Source: Parietaria judaica
Lineage: Eukaryota > Streptophyta > Magnoliopsida > Rosales > Urticaceae
DNA length: 64,000 nucleotides
Direction of reading: 5' to 3'
Assembly (NCBI GenBank): GCA_954871525.1
Contig: OX940863.1
Span: forward strand, 22,518,001 to 22,582,000
Of this stretch, positions 21,261 through 30,311 are shown in pieces. The position numbers and the translations under genes are program-made. The first letter of the stretch is position 1. Every line of letters starts with the position of its first letter. The notes beneath the pieces are model-generated. The model searched no databases, was not told the DNA's origin, and worked only from the letters and a program-made list of their open reading frames with translations.

Positions 21261-23863
21261 GACCACCGACCCGTATTAAATGAACCTATGCGTATCAAAT
21301 CTCGGGGGGATGGACGCGTGGATGTAAATATTTCAATTAAAATGTTCGGGAAAACCCGAAACACTAGCAACCGCTAGAAGGACTCCGTCGTCTACCGCTA
21401 CGCCCATATGTTCGACCGCTACTGCGACCCGATAGCGGTCTGCACGATCCTTCAACGAAATTTGAAGAGGCGTCACAAAATTGATACGTGTTGATGTCCG
21501 TATAATAATTACAAGCAGAACGTAATTATTGATTCGAAACCTTCACGCATGTTTGGTTAACCATCTTAATGTCCTCGAGGGGCACCACCAACTACTCAAT
21601 TGGGTGAACAATTACTCATGACCACCGACCCGTATTTAATGAACTTATGCGTATGAAATCTCGGGGGGATGGACGCGTGGATGTAGATAATTCAATTAAA
21701 ATGTTCGGGAAAACCCGAAACACTAGCTACCGCTAGAAGGACTCCGTCATCTACCGCTACGCCCATGTGTTCGACCGCTATTGTGACCCGATAGCGGTCT
21801 GCACGATCCTTCAACGAAATTTGAGGAGGCGTCACAAAATTGATACGTGTTGATGTCCGTATAATAATTACAAGCAGAACGTAATTATTGCTTCGAAACC
21901 ACCACGCATGTTTTGTTAACCATCTAAATGTCTTCGAGGGGCACCACCAACTACTCAATTGGGTGAACAATTACTCATGATCACCGACCCGTATTAAATG
22001 AACTTATGCGTATCAAATCTCGGGGGGATGGACGCGTGGATGTAGACATTTCAATTAAAATGTTCGGAAAAACCCGAAACACTAGCAACCGATAGAAGGA
22101 CTCCGTCGTCTACCGCTACGCCCATCTGTTCGACCGGTACTGCGACCCGCTAGCGGTCTGCACGATCCTTCAACAAAATTTGAGGAGGCGTCACAAAATT
22201 GATACGTGTTGATGTCCGTATAGTAATTACAAGCAGAACGTAATTATTGCTTCGGAACCATCACGCATGTTTGGTTAACCATCTTAATGTCCTCGAGAGG
22301 CACCACCAACTACTCAATTGGGTGAACAATTACTCATGACCACCGACCCGTTTTAAATGAACCTATGCGTATCAAATCTCGGGGGGATGGACGCGTGGAT
22401 GTAGATATTTCAATAAAAATGTTCGGGAAAACCCGAAACACTAGCAACCGCTAGAAGGACTTCGTTGTCTGCTGCTACGCCCATCTGTTCGACCGCTACT
22501 GCAACACGATAGCGGTCTGCACGATCCTTCAACGAAATTTGAGGAGGCGTCACAAAATTGATACGTGTTGATGTCCGTATAAAAATAACAAGCAGAACGT
22601 AATTATTGTTTCGGAACCATCACGCATGTTTGGTTAACCATCTTAATGTCCTCGAGGGGCACCACCAACTACTCAATTGGGTGAACAATTACTCATGACC
22701 ACCGACCCGTTTTAAATGAACCTAAGCGTATCAAATCTCGGGGGGATGGACGCGTGGATGTAGATATTTCAATTAAAATGTTCGGGAAAATCCGAAACAC
22801 TAGTAACCGCTAGAAGGACTCTGTCGTCTACCGCTACGCCCATCTGTTCGACCGCTACTGCGACCCGATAGCGGTCTGCACGATCCTTCAACGAAATTTG
22901 AGGAGGCGTCACAAAATTGATATGTGTTGATGTCCGTATAATAATTACAAGCAGAACGTAATTATTGCTTCGAAACAATCACGCATGTTTGGTTAACCAT
23001 CTTAATGTCCTCGAGGAGCACCGCCAACTACTCAATTGGGTGTACAATTACTCATGACCACCGACCCGTATTAAATGAACCTATGCGTATCAAATCTCGG
23101 GGGGATGGACGGGTGGATGTAGATATTTCAATTAAAATGTTCGGGAAAACCTGAAACACTAGCAACCACTAGAAGGACTCCATCGTCTACCGCTACGCCC
23201 ATCTGTTCGACCGCTACTGCGACCCGATAGCAGTCTGCACGATCCTTCAACGAAATTTGAGGAGGCGTCACAAAATTGATACATGTTGATGTCCGTATAA
23301 TAATTACAAGCAGAACGTAATTATTGCTTCGAAACCATCACGCATGTTTGGTTAACCATCTTAATGTCCTCGAGGAGCACCACCAACTACTCAATTGGGT
23401 GAACAATTACTCATGACCACCGACCCGTATTAAATGAACCTATGCGTATCAAATCTCGGGGGGATGGACGCGTGGATGTAGATATTTCAATTAAAATGTT
23501 CGGGAAAACCTGAAACACTAGCAACCGCTAGAACTACTCCGTCGTCTACCGCTACGCCCATCTGTTCGACCGCTACTGCGACCCGATAGCGGTCTGCACG
23601 ATCCTTCAACGAAATTCGAGGAGGCGTCACAAAATTGATACGTGTTGATGTCCGTATAATAATTACTAGCAGAACGTAATTATTGCTTCGAAACCATCAC
23701 ACATGTTTGGTTAACCATCTTAATGTCCTCGAGGGGCACCACCAACTACTCAATTGGGGCAACAATTACTCATGACCACCGACCCGTATTAAATGAACCT
23801 ATGCGTATCAAATCTCGGGGGGATGGACGCGTGGATGTAAATATTTCAATTGAAACCCGATAA
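21261..23863. repeat. Satellite-like array: seven 359-bp units plus a partial eighth
   Basis: Each unit starts GACCACCGACCCG (GATCACCG in unit 3), at 21261, 21620, 21979, 22338, 22697, 23056, 23415 and 23774. The period is exactly 359 bp seven times with no net indel. The eighth unit breaks off near 23863 and resumes as a shortened piece. Units differ by scattered substitutions only. Each carries an ACCGCTAG, a CTACCGCTACG, a GACCGCTACTG and a GATAGCGGTC. The period is not a multiple of three, so the short frames inside are not a repeat protein. Confidence 0.95.
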
Positions 23864-23982
23864 CGGTCTGCACGATCCTTTAACAAAACCTTCGAAACCA
23901 CTACACGTAGTTCTTTTCTACCGCTAACTATTTTCTCTTACCGTTATTCTCCTTGTAAGTACCAATATACCCTCACTAGTAC

Positions 23983-23989
23983 TATAAAA
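23983..23989 (+). promoter_or_regulatory. Candidate TATA box inside the MULE
   Basis: TATAAAA, 20 bp before an AACCCTAAAG start-like stretch and 143 bp before an ATG at 24126 whose frame runs into a possible donor (GTAAGC at about 24160). This suggests a third transcription unit between the array and the protease gene. Confidence 0.3.
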
Positions 23990-24276
23990 CGGCAACGATA
24001 CAAACCCTAAAGTGAAATCTCAATTCACGCCGCTTTCCTGGACCACTTTGTAAACCCTCATCTAAATCTAGTTTTGTCCGTAACCGAAATTTAACATGTT
24101 TGAACTCAACCACCCAAGGCGTTCATGTTTGTCAACGCGCCCCCGTCTCCGTCATCGTCGTAAGCTTTCTTTAAAGCATTTCTTTATTCTCATATTTTAA
24201 AAAAAAAATTAGCCGGATTCTAACTTCCTTGTTCATTTGTCTTCCGTTTATCAGGGTACGACTTAACTGAGCCATT

Positions 24277-24834
24277 ATGCTACCCAAAAAAATAGCTGCG
24301 ACCCGTGAAGAACACCCGACATGCCCATCGGGGAAGTACGAAGAAAGCCCAAGTACGAACATGTTATGCGTTGCAAAGCGTGTTCGCCATCAATTCTGCC
24401 GTCGGGCTCACAGCGGTGCTGACAGACACAAACTATTGAATTATGGACATTTTGTCCATAGTTCAATGGCTTCTGTCTGTCCGGTGTCATTTTTTCTTAT
24501 GAACACCGGACTTGTTGCCACTTTTTTGTCGGGGACGAATCTCGAGGAAGAGAGGTCCAGCCATCAATTCTTCACTGGATATTATAAGGCTTATCAGGCT
24601 CCCTCCTCCGGTTGTTTTTATCCACGGTTGGTCCCTATATCAACCCGTCCATCAGGGAAGTACGAAACAATGCTTCGAGGGTGTCCTATGCATTTATATT
24701 TGTATTTGTTTTTTTTAATATTTTTGTATTTTTATTGTTTAATAAACAAAATTCAAAACAATACAAATTGTATTCCTGTATTTGTATTCCAATTAAATTA
24801 TTACTTACACAGCGGCAAGTATCGATTTATATAG
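24277..24834 (+). CDS. Unrecognised open frame inside the MULE
   Basis: A 185-codon open frame starting MLPKKIAATREEHPT and holding the duplicated phrase CPSGKYEES / RPSGKYETM. The second half is AT-rich, hydrophobic and low-complexity. It overlaps an inverted repeat at 24421-24481, and a minus-strand frame over the same palindrome encodes a similar LNYGQNVHNS phrase. So the likeness between strands is structural rather than coding. The frame could be the second exon of a small gene starting at 24126, but no spliced frame worked by eye. I do not recognise a family and doubt that it is real. Confidence 0.2.
   Translation: MLPKKIAATREEHPTCPSGKYEESPSTNMLCVAKRVRHQFCRRAHSGADRHKLLNYGHFVHSSMASVCPVSFFLMNTGLVATFLSGTNLEEERSSHQFFTGYYKAYQAPSSGCFYPRLVPISTRPSGKYETMLRGCPMHLYLYLFFLIFLYFYCLINKIQNNTNCIPVFVFQLNYYLHSGKYRFI
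24421..24481 (+). other. Perfect-looking 61-bp hairpin
   Basis: GACAGACA, CTATTGAA and TATGGAC on the left pair with GTCCATA, TTCAATGG and TGTCTGTC on the right around a four-base loop, giving a stem of about 28 bp with small bulges. It lies downstream of the candidate TATA box. Confidence 0.6.
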
Positions 24835-25142
24835 CGGCAAGTATCTATTTACATAGCGGCAATCGTATGCTTAATACACAACGCTAATAAACAGTAATCC
24901 AAACAATGGCGGTAAGTATCTATTATATGGCGGCAAGTATCTATTCACATAGCGGTATGTTTGTATTTACATAGCGGTAATTGTATATTTACGAAAAGGT
25001 AAGAATTTATTTACGCATCGGTTAGTGTCTATTTACATAGCGGTAATCGTTTTTTTAATAAACAATGCGAATGATATTTAATAATTTTGTATTCTTTAAT
25101 AAGAAATAATCCAGACAATAACGGTAAGTATCTGCGTAGCGG
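24800..25142. repeat. Cluster of AGCGGCAAGTATC / AGCGGTAA repeats
   Basis: Short phrases built on TAGCGG followed by CAAGTATCTATTTACA recur about a dozen times at irregular spacing immediately downstream of the protease gene stop. They belong to the TACCGCTA motif set of the element (given here as the other strand). Confidence 0.7.
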
Positions 25143-27837
25143 TCATTGTTCTGATAGCCCGCGTGCATAAATTTCCGCGGCATATCTCAATCTGGCTTGA
25201 TCTACCAATTTGTCGCTGAATAAGTCAAGCGGGCGGTTTACCATATCGAGCTCTATGAACTTCATGCAGAAGACCCCACAATCTTCGGTTCCTCCCGTTG
25301 GCGATCTATTTTGAAGGCAAGCCTCCCGCCTCCACGTCCACTCTCTCCCTTCGAGACGTTTAAAGTGATTATCGAATTACAAAATCCAAGGTAAAATTTT
25401 CTTCGGACCACGCATGACTTCATCAAGTTTCTTATCATTGGCGTACGTAATGGTGGAATCGTACAGGACAAACTCTGCCTTCAATAAATCCGCCTTGCAT
25501 GAAATCCAGTGCTGAATGTCAAGGTTTATCGGGAAGTAGAGACGCTCTTTATTCACCCATCCGCGTTCGTAGGCTCTTCCGACCTCACCGTTGAGCCATT
25601 CCATAGCGGATACTGGGATATGTTCATCGCGATTTAAATCCTTTTGTTCAGCATCGAGAGCCCAATGGCTCAAGTTACACATGAACAACGTCGGGAGAAC
25701 GACGATTTTATCCGAATCCGAAATAGTCTCTAGAAGCTCAATCAGTCTTTTTGAGAGGCCGGCAATGATTTCGTATAGGTGCTGCAATTATTTGTAAATT
25801 GATTCAATGTTATAATAGAAATAAATGATTAAATTATTAATGTAATCCTTGAAGATTGCTTACGTCATCTTCAAGCCATTTGGATTGGGTCAAGAGGGTA
25901 TGCCACCACTTGTAGTCTCTTTTTTGCAGCACGCATCTCTTACCACCCGTTGCGTCTTTTTTGATCTTATTCCAAGCACTCGTGAACTGATCGTAGATAT
26001 CAGCAGGACATATAGCAAGCGGGTCGAAGGCAAGAGCCGCACTACGATTTCCCTGTTTGATATGGAAGTAAACAGATATTGTTACTTATGCTTACCGCTA
26101 TTCATAGTAATTAAATAATACCGCTATTCATAGTAAATAAATAATACCGATACTGTCAACTACGATAACTGCTATGTAAGATTTATTCTAAAATATTCGT
26201 ACCGCTCTAGAACCGCCAAGTTTGACGATGGCGTTGGCCGCTTCATTCTCCTCCTTACGCTTATTCTTCTCCCCAATCTTCCGCGCCTCCTCCTCCTGCT
26301 TCTCCTTCTCCTCCTTCGTCCGCTTCGTCTCCTCCTCCAGCTTCTCCTTCTCCTCCTTCATCCGCTTCCTCTCCTCCCCAATCTTTCGCGCCTCCTCCTC
26401 CTCCAACTTCTCATCCTTCCACTTCCTCTCCTCCTCCTCCTTCATCCGCTTCCTCTCCTCCCCAATCTTCCGCGCCTCCTCCTCCAGCTTCTCCTTCATC
26501 CTCTTCCTCTCCTCCTCCTCCTCCTCCTCCTTCTCATTCTCCTCCTTCATCCGCTTCCTCTCCTCCTCCAGCTTCTCATTCTCCTCCTTCATCCGCTTCC
26601 TCTCCTCCTCAATCTTCCGCGCCTCCTCCTCATCCTTCTCCTTCTCCTTCTCCTCCTTCTTCCGCTTCCTCTCCTCCTCAATCTTCTGTGCCTCCTCCCC
26701 CTCTTCCTCCTCCTCCTCCTCCTCCTCATCCTCCTCCTCGACATTGACTCCTTCCACGTCGTACGACTTCGCCACTTCGCGGGCATATTCAAATGGATCG
26801 GAATGATTCGACCTTTCCTCCGCTTCATTCTTCTCTCTTGCAACGTCGGCATCATATATATCTTGGTACTGAGAGACCAATCTTTTGCTTAAGTTCAAAT
26901 ATTGATCGACGACGTCACTCGCAGGCACCAGTGAAAAATGAGCAGCACCACCGTCTGTTTCTTGAACCTGACGCAATCCTTCTGATGAGCCCAGTTTGTC
27001 AATTGCCTCCTGCTCCCGAATGTTGTCATTCGTACTCGGGCGGGAATTCACATCCAGAGGTTCTATCTCAGCGTCAGACTGCTCTGAATCCGAGGCCTCC
27101 CTCGACGATACTCGGTGAGAAGGCACCCCCGATCGCAAATATCTATATAAGCACCTTACCGCTTCTGTTACTGCATCCTCCTCGTGGTCGAGAGGGGAAG
27201 GCTGTCGCTGACCAAGAAACATACTGGTGGCGTTGTGGTATAACCGACCTATCAAATCTACACAGTGCGATAGATTTTGTTGATCCGATGCCGAAGGAGG
27301 AGTGGTCGCCGTCTCATTTTCTCGTCGTTCAACCCTCCGACGCTTGTTCGGGGTTTTGGACGCCGAGACGGGAGCGGTGGAGTGGGTACTTTGTCTATTT
27401 CTTGAGACTTGTGGTGGCGATGATCCACTATCGGACGTGCTCTGGCTCTCAACGTACCGTCGGTTGCGACGTGGGCGTCCAGACGCCGAAACAGGGCTCG
27501 GTCTCTCACCTTCGCGTCGTTGGGACTTGGAAACCAACTTCTTCTCTCTTGGAGGGGGTGAAGGCGATTTACGTTGCCTTCCGGAGTATGTTCTCCGTGC
27601 CGCTCTACGAGGAGGAGCATTCTCTTCCTCTCCCGGCCGTTTTCCCCGCGCAGGTGCCGGAGGGGGAGGCGTCTGAATGATCCGTTCACCTCTCTCCAAG
27701 AAATCCACGAGCGTCTCAAAGTTCAAGTTTGGAGACTTTACACGCGGCGGGAGAGATTGAGTGGACGACGTCGCTTCTTCCTCTGGTGTGGGAAAGAGCA
27801 TACTCTTTTGTTCCTGTAATATAATATTGGATATCAT

Positions 27838-28140
27838 TACTTAGTTACCGCCAGAGATGACTATAACCTCTATGTTACCGCTATCATATCCGTTATACCG
27901 CTACAAACGACTATAACCTCTATGTTACCGCTATAATATAACCGCTATGTTATCGCTATCATATCTGCTATACCGCTACAAGCGACTATAACCTCTATGT
28001 TACCGCTATTATATAACCGCTATGTTACTGCTATAACAGCTATGTTACCGCTATCATAAATGCTATACCGCTACAAACGACTATAATCTCTATGTTACCG
28101 CTATGATATAACCACTATGTTACCGCTATCATATCTGCCA
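27838..28140. repeat. Minisatellite in the protease gene intron, built on TTACCGCTAT
   Basis: TATGTTACCGCTAT-CATA, TATACCGCTACAAACGAC and TATAACCTCTATG alternate in a higher-order tandem pattern of about 50-60 bp throughout this intron. It is the densest patch of the TACCGCTA motif in the window. Confidence 0.85.
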
Positions 28141-29167
28141 CGTGTAGAGCAACTGACCTCTGGATCACTTTTCAAAATAACGGGGGTGATATCTTCAAAC
28201 TCCTTATGATTTGTCCCGATTGGCCTAGTTTTCCATCTACACATACGAGGTGCGGCGGCGGGCGCTTTTCGAGGGTCAGCTAAGTACGCTGCCACCGCCA
28301 GCAAACACTCATACGCCAAAAACTACATGAAGTTTGAATGTTAATTTGAATTATGTGTAAGAACCATTTATGCGGTGAAAATAAATAGATTCAAACACTT
28401 TACATATACCTGTATCGGGTGAACGAACCCCAGAAGGGTCATATCTACACAATTTATTTTTTTCTCGATGCGAGAAAATACTTATCCACTTGTTCCCTCG
28501 ACAGCTTATGATGAAGCTGCTTCATTGAGTACTCGAAGGACACTGTCCCCCAAGGATAGCCGACGAAGAAAGCAATGTCCTCTACCATTGCAAGCAGATC
28601 ATCATCCGGCATCTGCATCGGTCTGTCCTTGAAACAGATCACTCCGAAGACGATGAACAGGCAGGCCAAACGCTTTTTAACATCGCTGCCCAATGGTTTT
28701 TTGTGAATATCCTTGAGTCGATCCTGAATATTCTTGACAGTAATGCGCTTCTTCTCCGAAGGCCATAAGCATTTTTTGAAATCATTGTAGAACGCTCGTG
28801 ACTGATCCTCGGTTTGAGGTAACTTTGGCACCGGATGGCAAAGCAGCCCGGTGATGATGGCGAATTCCCGAATGCTGTATCGCAGTGGGACGTTGTTTAC
28901 CAGGAACCACAGCTCACTTGTGTCCCTTTATTCTGTCGTCATTCTCACCATCAAACTCCATAACAATTGGGCAGCGTGCTCGTAGTGTGTCGGGACATCT
29001 AATAGATGCCCAAATTGTGTGTCCCGGAACCACTGAAGCTCATCCTCATTCAGTGATCCTTTAATGATAGTCGTCACTGTTTCGAATTGAGTTTGCCTGG
29101 TGGTAAGCTTATTCTTGTAGTGTTCATTCTTCTGCAACTCAGTATGTAGAACTAACGGTTGCTGCAA

Positions 29168-29517
29168 ATCGAATCAAGAATAAGATATTAAATCGAATCG
29201 AATCAAGAATAAACCGGTATAACTAGCGGTATTTTTTCATGAATACCAGTATAGGTTACTAGCGGTGTGGATACCGCTAGCCAAAACATAGCGGTATGGC
29301 TACCGCAAGCCAAACATAGCGGTATGGTTAGCGGTAGTTTACCAAACCATACCGGGAGTCGTCAAATATTACTGCATCCATCATCTCAGTATTCCTTTAA
29401 ACCTTAAACTAGACCAAACCCTAAAATCCATGTACACTATGTAAACCCTAACATAGATACAAGTTCAAAGTTCAAACAGTACCAGAAACATCGAAAAGTT
29501 TAAAAATAGACATTTAC
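29168..29517. other. First intron of the protease gene
   Basis: It contains a cluster of AGCGGTATGG / TACCGCTAGCC motifs in both orientations at about 29225-29345, with nothing else recognisable. Confidence 0.5.
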
Positions 29518-30193
29518 CTCCATTGAAGATGATTAGTATATGCCGGAGAACAACAAAAGACGATGATCGGTTCCGAAATATGCTTCATGTTTCCTGGTTG
29601 CACGTCTCAAACGAAAGAAGAAGATGGTCGTTTATGTAGCAGTCGGAAGGAAAGACAAGAGAGGCACGAAAGTATGTCGTCGGTTGTTGGAAGGAGGTCG
29701 GAAGATGAATCGTCGATGGCGGTGGAAGGATCAAAGAGGGTCGGTTTAGGAGGAAAAACGAGGGGAAGACGATGAATAAATGTTTGAGAGAAAATAAGAA
29801 TAATATTATAAAATCTTACTGTATCAACTGCCGCAAAGGGTAAATTCGAGATTTCGTAAAATACAGTGTAAACCAAAAGGGTAAAATCGTCATTCCAAGT
29901 TCTTTAGATTTAAAAATAATGCGAAAATGAAATAAGTGATTTAAAAATAAATGTAAAAAAAATAGCAAGTTATAACGAGGGTATGCAGCGAAACAACAGC
30001 TCAGATAAGGTCTTTCAGCCAAATCTTTCCTAAGTCTATTATACATGCCCGCACGAAGATGATTAAAAACATTAATTATTCAATATTTTTCCATTAAAAT
30101 CTAATTTTTAAAAGTATAAAAATCAAAATATAAAAACCCGAACCGGAATTCTTAGACGAGAGGAAGAGTCGCTACTAGACTAGACAGCGCCAT

Positions 30194-30283
30194 ATGGGGA
30201 GCTACGAAGCATCAACAATGGCGAAGAAGAACCTCGTCACTCCAACAATGGCGGAACCCTCCAAACCCCTTCGTCTAGCTTAG
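30194..30283 (+). promoter_or_regulatory. Upstream ORF in the PPR leader
   Basis: An ATG at 30194 (and in-frame ATGs at 30218 and 30248) opens a 29-codon frame ending TAG at 30281-30283. A further ATG at 30299 opens a 61-codon frame overlapping the PPR start in another phase. These would be read before the PPR ATG at 30312 if transcription starts upstream of 30194. Confidence 0.4.
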
Positions 30284-30311
30284 TCCCTCGACCAACAAAT
30301 GGCTGATCGAC

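Larger units (their letters stand above)
25143..29523 (-). pseudogene. DUF1985 + Ulp1-like (C48) cysteine protease of the MULE
   Basis: Exons, read on the minus strand: 29523-29518 (ME), 29161-28410, 28322-28158, 27813-26203, 26052-25864, 25781-25381 and 25305-25143, all with GT-AG ends. They would give about 1095 residues. The second exon is the DUF1985 domain (WFRDTQFGHLLDV, ELWFLVNNVPLRYSI, REFAIITGL). The 27.8-26.2 kb exon is a disordered Pro/Ser/Arg region followed by a long Glu/Lys/Arg coiled coil of repeated RKIEEERKRMKEE-type units. The last exons form the peptidase: ALAFDPLAICPADIYDQF, VYFP-like YFPINLDIQHW (His), VLYDST (Asp) and TEDCGVF (Cys), so the catalytic triad is intact. Lesions: in-frame TAA at 28928-28930 and a frameshift in the A-run at about 28459-28466, both in the DUF1985 exon. 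Ulp1 enzymes cut SUMO-like conjugates. In these elements the role is unknown. Confidence 0.82.
16932..30029. mobile_element. 13.1-kb Mutator-like transposon carrying mudrA-like and Ulp1-protease genes
   Basis: A perfect 9-bp direct repeat CTAAGTCTA flanks the unit (16923-16931 and 30030-30038). The ends are diverged inverted repeats of about 55 bp: left GGGCAAATCGC with GACCTTATTTGGG and ATACCCTCG, right (complement) GAAAGATTTGG with GACCTTATCTGAG and ATACCCTCG. Inside are a MULE transposase gene (+), a 359-bp tandem array, and a convergent DUF1985/Ulp1 peptidase gene (-). That combination is the hallmark of the plant Kaonashi-type MULEs. The motif TACCGCTA is spread through its non-coding parts. 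Both genes carry disabling lesions, so this copy is probably not autonomous now. Confidence 0.85.

Noticed and set aside
21692..22978. Minus-strand open frames repeated in the 359-bp units (about 70-90 codons)
   Set aside because: The period is not a multiple of three, the frames occur in only some units and they match no family. They are by-products of the satellite.
21261..23863. CRISPR-like array
   Set aside because: Units are 359 bp, contiguous and without unique spacers, in a plant genome. It is a satellite array.
26222..26806. Serine/phenylalanine-rich plus-strand frame of 194 codons
   Set aside because: It is the complement of the Glu/Lys/Arg repeat exon of the protease gene, opened by the biased composition.
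26793..27680. 295-codon plus-strand frame opposite the protease gene
   Set aside because: It is a shadow of the large minus-strand exon, with no family resemblance. The minus strand has splice sites and a consistent domain context.
29563..29775. 70-codon basic plus-strand frame upstream of the protease gene
   Set aside because: It lies in the probable 5' region of the minus-strand gene and resembles no protein.
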